61,473 nucleotides of DNA from Aureivirga sp. CE67 (GCF_015767245.1 NZ_JADOTV010000018.1:1-61473); one strand, 5' to 3'. Shown: positions 1 to 9,730, counted from the first letter of the stretch. The notes: generated by a model not told the origin, from the sequence alone. Numbers and translations: made by a program.

Positions 1-47
1 CAATTCTTCATAGTATCTTTTAATTTCGTTTTTTTGAGTGATTTCAT
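1..47 (-). CDS. Possible 5' end of a gene running off the window
   Basis: Reading leftward, an ATG at 47-45 opens a Lys-rich frame (MKSLKKTKLKDTMKN) that stays open to the window edge. A TATTTTTG box on the minus strand at 79-72 resembles the flavobacterial -7 element TAnnTTTG. Only 15 codons are visible, so neither the family nor the reality of the gene can be judged. Lys-rich starts like this are common for small leader-type peptides, but that is only a guess. Confidence 0.3.
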   Translation of the reverse strand, partial: MKSLKKTKLKDTMKN

Positions 48-194
48 GATGTATTTTGATTTTTGGCGAAACAAAAATATCATTTTTTTGGAATCACTCT
101 TTTTTTATGAAAAAGCCGTGTATCTTTTTATTAGTTAATAATAAAGTTTTAATTTTTTTTCATCATAAAATTTACTTTAATTCTAATTTTGAAA

Positions 195-202
195 TATATT
201 TG
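195..202 (+). promoter_or_regulatory. Probable -7 box for the MscS-type gene
   Basis: TATATTTG matches the Bacteroidota -7 consensus TAnnTTTG and lies about 57 nt before the ATG at 259. No TTG is seen at the ideal -33 distance, so the call rests on the -7 box alone. Confidence 0.45.
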
Positions 203-258
203 AATAATAAATTTAATGCGTTCTTAGATAATTGATACGTTATTAAGAAATTCCAACA

Positions 259-1530
259 ATGAAACAATCTAAATCTGTAACACAAAAAGTCGATGATTTT
301 TTAGAAAGCTTTATGAATGTACCTCATGACACAGCTACGCTTATACGAGAGCTTTCTGGAATTTTTTTATTATTTATTATAGCTGTTATAGCATGGAGAA
401 TTGCTAGAAGAATATTACACAAAGTTCTTCCAAAAATGGCAAGGCGAACTAACACCATGTTGGATGATATATTCTTTACAAAAAGAGTAATCAATTCTAT
501 TGCACATCTTGTTCCTGCAATAATGATTGATATTTTTGCTCCACAATTTTTCCAACATTATCAAAAATTACTTCCATTTATCATAGTTATTACTGATATT
601 TTCATTGTTGTAATTATCGCTGAAATAATTATATGTTTTATCAAATCTTTGAGAGAACACTTAGAGATGAATCCAAAATTTAAAGACAAACCAATTGCCA
701 GTCTTTCACAATTAGCTAGAACTTTTATTACCATTATCGCTGTTATCCTGATTATTTCAATCACGATAAACGAAAGTCCAGTTGCTTTACTTACAGGGCT
801 TGGAGCTATGGCAGCTGTGATTATGTTAGCTTTTAAAGATAGTATTCTTGGTTTTGTAGGTAGTATTCAGCTGAGTTTAAATGATATGGTGCGAGTTGGA
901 GATTGGGTAACACTTCCAAAATATGGTGCAGATGGAAATGTTCTAGAAATAAATCTTACAACCGTAAAAGTGCAAAACTTTGATAAAACCATTACGACTA
1001 TTCCTACATATTCGTTCATTTCAGATTCTTTCAAAAACTGGAGAGGAATGGAAAATTCAGACGGAAGAAGAATCAAAAGAGCAATTAACATCAATGTTTC
1101 GAGTGTAAAATTCTGTACGCATGAGTTGTTAGAAAAATTAGAACAAGTACATTTAATTTCAGCATATATTACAGAAAAAAAAGTTGAAATTGAGCAATAT
1201 AATTCGGAGCATAAAAAAAATTCGCTTACAATAAATGGTCGTGCTCTAACTAATATTGGACTTTTTAGAAAATACTTAGAATTATATTTAGCAAAAAATC
1301 ACAATATTAATCATGAAATGACCTGTATGGTAAGGCAATTACCACCAACAGAAACAGGAATTCCAATCGAAGTTTATGCTTTTTGTAATAATAAAGAGTG
1401 GGTTGCCTATGAAGGAATCATGTCTGATATTTTTGATCACATCATGGCCTGTGTTCCACTATTTGATCTTGAAGTTTTCCAAAACCCAACAGGAACGGAT
1501 TTTATCAATTTTACAAAACAAATAAAATAA
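259..1530 (+). CDS. MscS-family mechanosensitive channel (YbdG-like)
   Basis: Inner-membrane channel expected to open under membrane tension and release solutes on hypo-osmotic shock. Hydrophobic segments lie near residues 33-50, 80-95, 105-128, 153-172 and 176-200. The last contains the Gly/Ala-rich pore helix (GLGAMAAVIMLAFKDSILGF), followed by the beta domain with VRVGDWVTLP and a long C-terminal region with RRIKRAINI. At 423 residues and with several helices before the pore it resembles YbdG more than the short E. coli MscS. The next gene begins directly after the stop codon, suggesting co-transcription. The family call is firm; the gating role is by homology. Confidence 0.9.
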   Translation: MKQSKSVTQKVDDFLESFMNVPHDTATLIRELSGIFLLFIIAVIAWRIARRILHKVLPKMARRTNTMLDDIFFTKRVINSIAHLVPAIMIDIFAPQFFQHYQKLLPFIIVITDIFIVVIIAEIIICFIKSLREHLEMNPKFKDKPIASLSQLARTFITIIAVILIISITINESPVALLTGLGAMAAVIMLAFKDSILGFVGSIQLSLNDMVRVGDWVTLPKYGADGNVLEINLTTVKVQNFDKTITTIPTYSFISDSFKNWRGMENSDGRRIKRAININVSSVKFCTHELLEKLEQVHLISAYITEKKVEIEQYNSEHKKNSLTINGRALTNIGLFRKYLELYLAKNHNINHEMTCMVRQLPPTETGIPIEVYAFCNNKEWVAYEGIMSDIFDHIMACVPLFDLEVFQNPTGTDFINFTKQIK

Positions 1531-2646
1531 ATGCAATCTTTATATATTTTAGCACTTGTTTTATCGATTTTCACGGGTTCTTTACTTCTTTCTAAAGTTC
1601 GAAATCAAAGAGAAAATTTATTATTAGGTCTTTTCTTTTTAATGTTTTCTATTGATATGCTTGTGAAAATTGGTCCTTTTAATTTTGAAAATATCTTTTT
1701 AAAACTGACTATACAGTCTTTAAATATTATTCAATTCATATTTTTATATTTATACATTGATTTTTATTTATTTAGAAGAAAAAATACAACAAGAGACCTA
1801 AGAAAACATTTATTTTTTTTATTATCTGCGCTAGCTCCTTTACCTTTTATTTTTCTTTTTGTACATCCTGACAACCAGCAGAAATATATTTTATACTTTC
1901 TAGTACCAATAATTGTTTTTAATGTTTTTTATTACTTCTTGATAATTTTTCTAAAAATTAGGGACTATTATGTTTTAGAAAATAAAAATAACTTAAAGTT
2001 TTTCTGGACTGCTTTTATCTATATGAGTTTATATATTCCTTTTATTAGTAGTATCAGTTTTTTTATCATAAGCCATTTTAATTCATTTTTCTCAAAAGAT
2101 TGGTTTGAGATTTTAAGTACTTCATTAATTATTATTACTTCTCTATGTTTTCATACTTTAAAATTTAGAAATCCTGCCGTTTTTCATGCAGGTAAAAAAT
2201 ATGTAATTGAAAATATTGAGGAAAATGTTATTTCAAAAAAAATAGTGAAAACAGATAAAAATAAATATGTAACCTCCACTTTAAATGAAGAAAATGCTTT
2301 ACTGATCAAAGAAAAATTAATGGAATACATTGAACTTAAAAAACCTTATCTGGATCCAGAAATTAATTTACAAAAAGTAGCTTCAGATTTAGAAATTAGT
2401 AAGCATCATCTTACAGAAGTTTTAAATATTTTCCTTGAAAAAAACTTTTATACTTTTATAAATGAATATAGAATTGAAGAAGTAAAAAGTAGATTACTTG
2501 ACCCAAAATATAATAACCGCACTATAATTTCAATTGGAATGGATTGTGGGTTTAATTCTAAATCAGTTTTTAATCAATCTTTTAAAAATCACACAAAATT
2601 AACTCCTTCAGAGTTCAGAAAACAAAACTTGGAAATTACTAATTAA
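1531..2646 (+). CDS. Membrane-anchored AraC-family transcriptional regulator
   Basis: The N-terminal ~215 residues form about six or seven hydrophobic helices. The C-terminal ~100 residues form a double helix-turn-helix AraC DNA-binding domain: first HTH near 285-306 (VASDLEISKHHLTEVL), second near 332-366 (SIGMDCGFNSKSVFNQSF, then TPSEFRK). This architecture places a DNA-binding domain on the cytoplasmic side of a membrane sensor. The ATG directly follows the stop of the MscS-type gene with no gap, so translational coupling is likely and the two may share an osmotic or envelope-stress theme (inference). The ligand and target genes are unknown. Confidence 0.85.
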   Translation: MQSLYILALVLSIFTGSLLLSKVRNQRENLLLGLFFLMFSIDMLVKIGPFNFENIFLKLTIQSLNIIQFIFLYLYIDFYLFRRKNTTRDLRKHLFFLLSALAPLPFIFLFVHPDNQQKYILYFLVPIIVFNVFYYFLIIFLKIRDYYVLENKNNLKFFWTAFIYMSLYIPFISSISFFIISHFNSFFSKDWFEILSTSLIIITSLCFHTLKFRNPAVFHAGKKYVIENIEENVISKKIVKTDKNKYVTSTLNEENALLIKEKLMEYIELKKPYLDPEINLQKVASDLEISKHHLTEVLNIFLEKNFYTFINEYRIEEVKSRLLDPKYNNRTIISIGMDCGFNSKSVFNQSFKNHTKLTPSEFRKQNLEITN

Positions 2647-2732
2647 CAAACAATTAAAAGTTCGTCTTACTTAATTAAAACTCGTACTTGTCCTAAATAA
2701 TTAATTGAAACCTCTAACATTCCTTTTGTTTA

Positions 2733-2740
2733 TAATTTTG
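2733..2740 (+). promoter_or_regulatory. Probable -7 box for the 149-aa gene
   Basis: TAATTTTG fits TAnnTTTG and lies 69 nt before the ATG at 2809. No properly spaced -33 TTG is evident. Confidence 0.35.
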
Positions 2741-2808
2741 TAAAAAAGATTTACATAACCCCGATTTTTTATTTCAAAAAATCAAAAAAAATTATACAAA
2801 AGAAAAAT

Positions 2809-3258
2809 ATGGAGATATGGGATATTCACCAATTCAATGAATATTTCAAAATTAAAACCTTTGAAATTTTACACCTTTTAAAAAAAACTGAAAATATAAA
2901 TTTAGATCCATCAGAAAAAATCAAATTTGACATTAAAAAAGAAGAACATTTGATTTTTCTAAAAAAAACTGTATTAGAATTATATTTATTTTTAAAAGAA
3001 ATTAGCCCTGAAAAATTCTTTTATGTAGAAAATATTTTAGAAAAGAGAGATAATGAATTCTCAGAGATTTATGCAACTATTGATACTCTTTTATCGTGTT
3101 TTAATGACCGTAATTTAAGTATGATGATATTGGATAAAAATATCTTATTCTGGAAATATTTACGAACTTTTCTTGAAAATGAATTAGAATTTAAAGGTAC
3201 TTTAGAGTACATTATGAATGAAAATAGTCTGGTAGACTTAAAGCCCAATTTAAACTAA
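2809..3258 (+). CDS. Uncharacterised helical protein, 149 aa
   Basis: I do not recognise a family. The product is soluble, rich in Lys, Glu and Leu, with long amphipathic helices (for example FLKKTVLELYLFLKEISPEK) and no signal peptide or membrane segment. It has its own likely promoter 5' and a strong bidirectional hairpin terminator just 3', so it is probably a single-gene unit, convergent with aroQ. Cytoplasmic location is inferred from the absence of export signals. Confidence 0.65.
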   Translation: MEIWDIHQFNEYFKIKTFEILHLLKKTENINLDPSEKIKFDIKKEEHLIFLKKTVLELYLFLKEISPEKFFYVENILEKRDNEFSEIYATIDTLLSCFNDRNLSMMILDKNILFWKYLRTFLENELEFKGTLEYIMNENSLVDLKPNLN

Positions 3259-3270
3259 TCTATACTCTTA

Positions 3271-3310
3271 ATAGAAAATACCATGATTGATTGGTATTTT
3301 CTATTTTTTT
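3271..3310. terminator. Bidirectional intrinsic terminator
   Basis: A perfect 13-bp stem (ATAGAAAATACCA at 3271-3283 with its complement at 3292-3304), an 8-nt loop and a T run to 3310. It lies between convergent genes and overlaps the aroQ stop, so it can serve both. Confidence 0.9.
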
Positions 3311-3728
3311 ATAAAAAGCTTTCAATCGCTAATTTATATCCTTTTAATCCAAAACCTATAATAATTCCTTCCACATTTGGTGATAAATAGGAATGATGTC
3401 TAAAACTTTCCCTTTTATGGACATTTGAGATATGCACCTCAATCACCGGAGTTGTAATTGCTGAGATAGCATCTGCAATCGCAATTGATGTATGTGTATA
3501 TGCTCCAGCATTTAAAATAATTCCATCATAGGAAAAACCAACTTCATGAATTTTATCAATCAACTCCCCTTCCCCATTTGACTGGAAATATTCTAATTCT
3601 ATTTTTTTTGTTTGATATTCTTTCATCAAAATATATAGATAATCTTCAAAAGTTTGACTACCATAAACTTCTGGTTCTCTTTTCCCCAAAAGATTTAAAT
3701 TCGGACCGTTTATGATTATTAATTTCAT
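3309..3728 (-). CDS. aroQ: 3-dehydroquinate dehydratase, type II
   Basis: Catalyses dehydration of 3-dehydroquinate to 3-dehydroshikimate in the shikimate pathway. At 139 residues it has the usual length for type II enzymes. All signature motifs are visible: NGPNLNLLGKREP near the N-terminus, the flexible-loop tyrosine in VYG, FQSNGEGELID, the conserved NAGAYTHTS, EVHISN and the C-terminal RESFRHHS. It is cytoplasmic and probably acts as a dodecamer, as is known for the family. It is followed by a shared terminator. No other aro genes are nearby, as is common in flavobacteria. Confidence 0.97.
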   Translation of the reverse strand: MKLIIINGPNLNLLGKREPEVYGSQTFEDYLYILMKEYQTKKIELEYFQSNGEGELIDKIHEVGFSYDGIILNAGAYTHTSIAIADAISAITTPVIEVHISNVHKRESFRHHSYLSPNVEGIIIGFGLKGYKLAIESFL

Positions 3729-3741
3729 ATAAATAATTTAC

Positions 3742-3772
3742 AAAAAAAGACGGAAGTTTTGCTCCCGTCTTT
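3742..3772 (-). terminator. Intrinsic terminator of the first beta-barrel gene
   Basis: Stem AAAGACGG (3746-3753) pairs with CCGTCTTT (3765-3772). On the minus strand the stem is followed by a T run, 24 nt beyond the stop at 3796. Confidence 0.85.
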
Positions 3773-3795
3773 CAAAAATACAAATAAATAAATCT

Positions 3796-4425
3796 TTAAA
3801 ATTCATATCCAATGGAAACTTGGAATACTGAGTTCTTGGCATTCTCATTACTTTCTACTTCTATTAATCCAAAGTTGTATCGTCCGTGAATAAAAATCCC
3901 TTCTGGCGCTTTATATCCAAAACCTACACTACCGTCAATTCCAAATGCTTTTTTATTGGAAAGATCTGTTTTTGTAACTGTAGTTACCGGATCTGGCAAC
4001 AATGGAACTGTTTTTTTAATTTCAATACTATTATCCACTAAAAAGGCAAATTGTGGCCCTGCGTCAATACTTAAACCTTCTACTAAATAATATTTTGCAT
4101 AAATAGGTAAATTGATGTAATCTAATTTAATATCCGCATGATATCTATCTCTGATATTTGGATCATTATCATTTGGAAAAGAAAAATTACTTTTCGCTCC
4201 TTGTGCAGAATAAAGTAATTCGGGCTGAATCGAAAATTTATCTGATAATTCTAATTCCAACACAACACCAGCTGTCCATCCTGTTTTAGAATCTCCACCA
4301 TAGATATCACTTCCGACAAGATTAGAAAAATTCACTCCTCCTTTAACACCGAATGAAATATCCTGTGCGCTTACCAATCCAACGTTACCTACTAACAATA
4401 AAATAGTAACAATTAAATTCTTCAT
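3796..4425 (-). CDS. Porin-family outer-membrane beta-barrel protein (paralogue 1)
   Basis: A 209-residue exported protein of the OMP_b-brl_2 type. A signal peptide ends near VSAQ, then come amphipathic strands beginning ISFGVKGGVNFSNL, typical strand and turn segments (FSIQPELLYSAQGA, LDYINLPIYAKYYL) and an aromatic C-terminal strand ending IGYEF, the usual BAM-recognition pattern. It sits head to tail with a closely similar gene at 4609-5241; both have similar upstream sequence (a TAAGTAATTTCG block before the start) and their own terminators, so this is a gene duplication with the control region included. Substrate or structural role is unknown. Confidence 0.88.
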   Translation of the reverse strand: MKNLIVTILLLVGNVGLVSAQDISFGVKGGVNFSNLVGSDIYGGDSKTGWTAGVVLELELSDKFSIQPELLYSAQGAKSNFSFPNDNDPNIRDRYHADIKLDYINLPIYAKYYLVEGLSIDAGPQFAFLVDNSIEIKKTVPLLPDPVTTVTKTDLSNKKAFGIDGSVGFGYKAPEGIFIHGRYNFGLIEVESNENAKNSVFQVSIGYEF

Positions 4426-4554
4426 AATAAATTCTTTAAGGTTAATTACTTACGAAATTACTTATAATACAAAAGCATATTATTTAAAGAAATTATAATG
4501 TTTACTAATTATATATTAATTAAGATATAATTTTAAACTAAAAAAATATAATTA

Positions 4555-4584
4555 ATAAAAAAAGCGAAGTTTACACTTCGCTTT
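4555..4584 (-). terminator. Intrinsic terminator of the second beta-barrel gene
   Basis: A perfect 10-bp stem AAAGCGAAGT / ACTTCGCTTT around a TTAC loop. The plus-strand A run at 4555-4560 gives a U tail on the minus transcript. Confidence 0.9.
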
Positions 4585-4608
4585 AAAAAACTATTTATAT
4601 GTAATTTT

Positions 4609-5241
4609 CTACCAAAATTCGTAACCGATTGTTAACTGGAAAACTGAGTTTTTAGATTTTTCAATATCTTCAATATCAATTAAACCAAAATTGTATCTAC
4701 CTTGAATAAAAATTCTTTCAGGAAACTTGTATCCAAGTCCAACACTTCCATCAATTCCAAATGATTTTTTCTGTGGTAAAGTTGTTTTGTGGTATGTAAC
4801 CGTTGGTTGTGGGTTTGTTGGAACTGTTTTTGTAAATTCAATATTATTATCAACAAGAAAAGCAAACTGCGGACCTATATCAATACTTAGTCCATCAACA
4901 ACATAAAACTTTGCCAATATTGGCACATTAATGTAATCTAAATTTACTTTTGCATCAAAATAATCAATGAGTGACATGTATTCTGGATTTGGTCGAACAA
5001 AATTTACATCTCCCCCTTGTGCAGAATAAAGCACCTCTGGCTGGATTGAAAATCTGTCTGAAATTTCGAACTCAACAACAATACCCGCTGTCCAGTCTTT
5101 GATTGAACTTACATTATAAGTTCCAGTATTTGTCAAACTTGCAAAATTGATTCCCCCCTTTACTCCAAACGATATTTCTTGAGCTTGGGAGGTTAAAAAT
5201 CCTCCGGTCAATAATAAAATTGTAACTAAAAGTTTTTTCAT
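4609..5241 (-). CDS. Porin-family outer-membrane beta-barrel protein (paralogue 2)
   Basis: A 210-residue paralogue of the neighbouring gene with the same order of features: signal peptide to QAQ, ISFGVKGGINFASL, FSIQPEVLYSAQGG, LDYINVPILAKFY, LSIDIGPQFAFLVDNNIEF and a C-terminal strand ending IGYEFW. Variation between the copies clusters in the putative surface loops (residues around 40-50, 75-90 and 135-150), as expected when barrels diverge under surface selection (inference). It has its own terminator and a 280-nt divergent intergenic region shared with the M23 peptidase gene. Confidence 0.88.
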   Translation of the reverse strand: MKKLLVTILLLTGGFLTSQAQEISFGVKGGINFASLTNTGTYNVSSIKDWTAGIVVEFEISDRFSIQPEVLYSAQGGDVNFVRPNPEYMSLIDYFDAKVNLDYINVPILAKFYVVDGLSIDIGPQFAFLVDNNIEFTKTVPTNPQPTVTYHKTTLPQKKSFGIDGSVGLGYKFPERIFIQGRYNFGLIDIEDIEKSKNSVFQLTIGYEFW

Positions 5242-5522
5242 AATGAATTTCTTAAAGGTTAATTCCTTCCGAAATTACTTATTAATGCCAAGCGGAAAGT
5301 TTAAATATTTCACAACAAATCCTAATAAAAATCTAATTTTAAACGTTTTAACAAATATTAAAGAAGTTTTTACAGACTATTTAAGGTTTCCATTTACGAT
5401 TTAAAACCTAAACAATATTTATCCTAAAAGTACTAAAATAAAGAAGAGCACGAAACTTTAAAGTTTGGATTATATTTCTGTTATATTAGATTTTATTATT
5501 TTAGCGAAAATCTTAGAAAACA

Positions 5523-7220
5523 TTGGAAAAACGAATTATATTATTAGTACTATTTTTATGCTTTAAGCTAAGTTTTGCCCAGCATAAATATCCTCAAAAT
5601 TATTTTAAAAGTCCTCTGGAAGTTCCATTATTGCTATCTGGTACTTTTGGAGAAATGCGAAGCAATCATTTTCATGCTGGTTTAGATATCAAAACGAAGC
5701 AAAGAGAAGGTTTAAAAGTATTGGCTGCTGCAAAAGGATATGTTTCTAGAATAAAAATTTCTATGTGGGGATATGGAAAAGTAATTTATGTAGATCATCC
5801 AAATGGTTATACTACTGTTTATGCGCATTTACAAAAATTCAGTCCAAAGGTTGAAGAATACATTAAGAAAAAACAATACGAACAAAAATCTTACGAAATC
5901 GAGTTATATCCGGAAGCCCATGAATTGGATCTTGAACAAGGAGAACTTTTAGCTTATTCTGGGAAAACTGGAGGTTTCATCCCTCCTCACCTACATTTCG
6001 AAATTAGAGATACAAAATCGGAAAGACCTATAAATCCACTTTTGTTTGGTTATAAAATTAAAGATACAATCAGGCCAACTATAAAAGGAGCTTTTGCCTA
6101 TCCTATTTCTGAAAATTCTCATATCAATGGTTTTACTTCTAAGAAAAAATTAAAAATCACAAATGCTGGAATTGGAAAACTGAAAAGTCAGAAAATAACT
6201 GCAATTGACACGATTGGAGTTGGAATTCATGTTATTGATTTATTGAATAATTCTTTAAACAAAAACGGTATTTACAGTCTTGAAATGAAAGTAAATGGAA
6301 AGAGAAAATACTATTATGAAGTAGAATCTTTTTCTTTTGATAAAACTCGAAAAATCAATCTTCACTTAGATTATCATCATTTTAAAAACAAAAAAGAATT
6401 TGTTCAGAAATGTTTTATCGAACATAATAATGATTTGAGTATTTATAAATTTCTAGAAAATGCTGGACAGATTGAAATTCTAGATGGCTTGGATTATAAA
6501 ATAGAATTGGTAGCAAAAGATTATGCAGGAAATACTTCTACACTAACAATTCCTGTAAAAGGAGAAAGAAAAAATATTCAGAAAAAAGCTAAAGACTTTA
6601 GCGATCATACTTTTGTTGAAACTTCTTGTAATACGACAATTCAGGAAGGAATAGCAACTGTTATTTTTCCAAAAGAAACTTTTTATGACAATGCAAATAT
6701 TAAAGTAACACAGAAAGATAATTTTGTAGATGTTCATCAAGATATTATTCCGCTTCAGAAAAAATATACAGTAGCTTTTGATATTCGTGATAAAAAAGAA
6801 TCGGAAAGAAAAGGACTTTATATTGGAAGAATTACTGGAAAAAAATATACGGTTTATCAAAATTCCATTCAGAATGATACTGCAATTTTTGCAAAAACAA
6901 AGTATTTAGGAAAATATAAGCTTATAAAAGATACTATTCCTCCTAAAGTTTCGTTGAAAAACTTTAAAGACGGACAATGGATTACAAAGTATCATTTTCT
7001 GAAAGTAAAAATCTCTGATCCAAAAAGTGGAATCAAATCTTATTATCCAACTATTGATGGAGAATGGATACGTATGGAAAGAGATTTAAGAACTGGAGTT
7101 TTGACCTATCGTCTGTCTGATAAAGAATTTAAAAAAGCAAAACATGAGCTAAAAGTAGTCGTAGAAGATAATGCTGGAAATAAAAGCACATTGAAAGCTA
7201 CTTTTTATCGAAAAAAATAA
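5523..7220 (+). CDS. Exported M23-family metallopeptidase
   Basis: Predicted peptidoglycan endopeptidase or LytM-like regulator acting in the periplasm. The signal peptide ends near FAQ20. The M23 zinc site is complete: H51 and D55 in HFHAGLDI, H102 in VYAHL, and H156/H158 in PHLHFEIRD. About 380 further residues form a beta-rich C-terminal region without a recognised domain. The start is TTG at 5523: the first in-frame ATG lies at codon 45, inside the catalytic domain and after the signal peptide, so TTG is required. The TonB-dependent receptor gene follows 32 nt downstream on the same strand. Confidence 0.9.
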   Translation: MEKRIILLVLFLCFKLSFAQHKYPQNYFKSPLEVPLLLSGTFGEMRSNHFHAGLDIKTKQREGLKVLAAAKGYVSRIKISMWGYGKVIYVDHPNGYTTVYAHLQKFSPKVEEYIKKKQYEQKSYEIELYPEAHELDLEQGELLAYSGKTGGFIPPHLHFEIRDTKSERPINPLLFGYKIKDTIRPTIKGAFAYPISENSHINGFTSKKKLKITNAGIGKLKSQKITAIDTIGVGIHVIDLLNNSLNKNGIYSLEMKVNGKRKYYYEVESFSFDKTRKINLHLDYHHFKNKKEFVQKCFIEHNNDLSIYKFLENAGQIEILDGLDYKIELVAKDYAGNTSTLTIPVKGERKNIQKKAKDFSDHTFVETSCNTTIQEGIATVIFPKETFYDNANIKVTQKDNFVDVHQDIIPLQKKYTVAFDIRDKKESERKGLYIGRITGKKYTVYQNSIQNDTAIFAKTKYLGKYKLIKDTIPPKVSLKNFKDGQWITKYHFLKVKISDPKSGIKSYYPTIDGEWIRMERDLRTGVLTYRLSDKEFKKAKHELKVVVEDNAGNKSTLKATFYRKK

Positions 7221-7252
7221 TTTAAACATCAAAAATTAAACAATCAACTAAA

Positions 7253-9712
7253 TTGAAAACGAACTATTACTTAACCATAATATTTTTATTTTTAACATCC
7301 ATCGTTTTTGGTCAAAAAGCAACAATCAAAGGAACGGTAAAAGATCAATTTGGAAAACCAATTGAAAATGTTACCGTAATTTTTGAAGGAGATGGAACTA
7401 CCACTGCAAAAGATGGTACTTATACTTTAACAACTACAAAATTTGGACGAGGAACGATTACTTTTATGCACGTTTCTTATGCGGAATACAAAAAAAGAAT
7501 CTCAACATCCAAAAATAGAACTGTAACTATTTCTCCAAAACTTCGTATTGAAGAAATTGGCGAAGTGGAAATTGAAACTAAAGAACAACGAAATGCTGTA
7601 AAAGGTCAACAAAGTGTAGATATTGAAGATGTCAAATTTGTACCTACAGGAAACGGAGGAGTTGAAACTTTAGTTAGTACCTTAATTGGTGCTTCGAATA
7701 ATAACACTTTAAGTACGCAATATAATGTTCGTGGAGGAAACTTTGATGAAAACCTAGTTTATGTAAATGGTTTTGAAGTTTTCCGTCCATTTTTAATTCG
7801 TTCTGGACAGCAAGAAGGACTAAGTTTTATCAATTCAGATATGGTAAAAAATATAGCCTTTTCTGCTGGAGGTTTTCAAGCTAAATATGGAGACAAACTT
7901 TCTTCGGTATTGGATATTACTTACAAAAAACCTAGAAAATTTGGTGTGACAATGAACGCAAGTTTACTTGGTGGTGGACTGACTGTGGAAGGAACAGGTT
8001 TAAAAGACAAACTTAATTTTATTGCAGGAGCAAGATATAGAGATAATAGTTTATTAGTAGGAAGTAAAGACATTGAAACAAACTACAAACCTAGATTTTT
8101 AGATATCCAATCATTTTTATCTTATAAAATTACAGACAAATTTACTTTAGAATTTTTAGGAAATGTAGCTTCGAATCAATACGATTATATTCCTAAAACT
8201 AGAAGAACTCGTTTTGGAACAGTAAATAATCCTTTAGAATTAATTGTGTATTATAATGGTCGTGAAGAAGATGATTATTTAACTGTTTTTGGTGCTTTAA
8301 AAGGAATTTATAAAGTAAATGATAATTTAAAACTAGAACTGACTACTTCTGCTTATAACACACAAGAAGAAGAATATTATGACATTGAAGCTTTTTATAA
8401 TTTAGGGCAAGTAGATGGTGATTTTGGTTCGGATAATTTTGGAGAAACTTTATATGCACAACAGATTGGTTCACAACTTTCGCATGCGAGAAATGATTTA
8501 GATGCCTTAATTAATAATGTGCAATTAAGAGCAAACTATAAAAAAGATAATAATGAAATTGAAGTTGGAGCAAAATATCAAATAGAAGATATCCAAGATA
8601 GAATTATTGAGTGGGAAATGATTGACTCTACTGGTTTTTCTATTCGTCCTATTCATCATGCTGCAAACCAACAACCTTATGAGCCTTATACTGGAGAGAT
8701 TGTTCCTTTCCAAAATATTAGAGCTAGAAACCATACGAAAATAAGCAGACTTTCGGCTTATGCGCAATATAGTAGAAAAGCTTATTTAAATGACCATGAA
8801 GTTTATTTCAATATTGGAGGAAGAATGCAAACTTGGACTGTAGATGATGAAAAATCTGCAAATGTTACACAAACTGTTTTTAGTCCAAGAGCACAATTTG
8901 CAATCAAGCCAGATTGGGAAAACACAGATATGTTATTTCGTTTTGCTACAGGAATTTATTACCAACCTCCTTTTTATAGAGAATTGAGAAATGCGGAAGG
9001 AAACGTAAATCCAGATGTAAAAGCACAAAAGGCTTATCATTTTATTTTAGGAAATGAATATAGTTTTAAAATGTGGGGAAATAGAAAGTTTAAATTAGTT
9101 ACGGAAGCGTATTATAAAAACTTAGATGATGTAAATATTTACACGGTTGATAATGTAAGAATTCGTTATGCTGCAAATAATAATGCTAAAGCTTATGCTG
9201 CTGGTTTTGATATGCGATTGAATGGAGAATTTATTCCTGGTACGGAAAGTTGGCTTACTATCGGATTATTAAAAACAGAAGAAAACTACGAAAACAGAGG
9301 TTATATTCCTAGACCAACAGATCAAAGATTTAAATTGGCTTTTGTTCTACAAGATTATGTTCCAACAATTCCAAATTTAAGAATGTATTTAAACATGGTA
9401 TATAATTCTGGTGTTCCTGGTGGTTCTCCTTCTTATGCAGATCCTTATTTATACCAGACAAGATTGAATGCATATCGTAGAGCTGATATCGGATTAATCT
9501 ATGTTTTTACAGATGCTAAAAGAAGATATGAGTCTGGTTGGCTAAAGAATTTCAGAGAACTTACTTTAGGTGTAGAATTGTTTAATATGTTTGATATTAA
9601 AAACTCTATTACGAATACTTGGGTACGTGATGCCTATTCAAAAACTTCTTATGGAATTCCAAATTACATGACAGGAAGAGTATTAAATGTTCGTATGACT
9701 ATGAAGATTTAA
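7253..9712 (+). CDS. TonB-dependent receptor with carboxypeptidase-regulatory-like N-domain
   Basis: An 819-residue outer-membrane active transporter. It has a signal peptide to VFGQ20, a carboxypeptidase-regulatory-like beta-sandwich at about 22-105 (IKGTVKDQFGKPIENVTV), then a plug domain (STQYNVRGGNFDENLVYVNG, with GGFQAKYGDKLSSVLDI) and a 22-strand barrel ending VRMTMKI. No SusD partner is adjacent, so glycan uptake of the SusCD type is not indicated; the ligand is unknown. The start is TTG at 7253, fixed by the signal peptide that follows at once. It probably shares a transcript with the M23 peptidase and ends at a strong terminator. Confidence 0.92.
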   Translation: MKTNYYLTIIFLFLTSIVFGQKATIKGTVKDQFGKPIENVTVIFEGDGTTTAKDGTYTLTTTKFGRGTITFMHVSYAEYKKRISTSKNRTVTISPKLRIEEIGEVEIETKEQRNAVKGQQSVDIEDVKFVPTGNGGVETLVSTLIGASNNNTLSTQYNVRGGNFDENLVYVNGFEVFRPFLIRSGQQEGLSFINSDMVKNIAFSAGGFQAKYGDKLSSVLDITYKKPRKFGVTMNASLLGGGLTVEGTGLKDKLNFIAGARYRDNSLLVGSKDIETNYKPRFLDIQSFLSYKITDKFTLEFLGNVASNQYDYIPKTRRTRFGTVNNPLELIVYYNGREEDDYLTVFGALKGIYKVNDNLKLELTTSAYNTQEEEYYDIEAFYNLGQVDGDFGSDNFGETLYAQQIGSQLSHARNDLDALINNVQLRANYKKDNNEIEVGAKYQIEDIQDRIIEWEMIDSTGFSIRPIHHAANQQPYEPYTGEIVPFQNIRARNHTKISRLSAYAQYSRKAYLNDHEVYFNIGGRMQTWTVDDEKSANVTQTVFSPRAQFAIKPDWENTDMLFRFATGIYYQPPFYRELRNAEGNVNPDVKAQKAYHFILGNEYSFKMWGNRKFKLVTEAYYKNLDDVNIYTVDNVRIRYAANNNAKAYAAGFDMRLNGEFIPGTESWLTIGLLKTEENYENRGYIPRPTDQRFKLAFVLQDYVPTIPNLRMYLNMVYNSGVPGGSPSYADPYLYQTRLNAYRRADIGLIYVFTDAKRRYESGWLKNFRELTLGVELFNMFDIKNSITNTWVRDAYSKTSYGIPNYMTGRVLNVRMTMKI

Positions 9713-9730
9713 AAACTCATTTTATGATAT

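Noticed and set aside
6543-6860. 105-codon minus-strand frame inside the M23 peptidase gene
   Set aside because: Composition (Phe, Ile, Asn, Ser) is that of an antisense shadow of an AT-rich gene.
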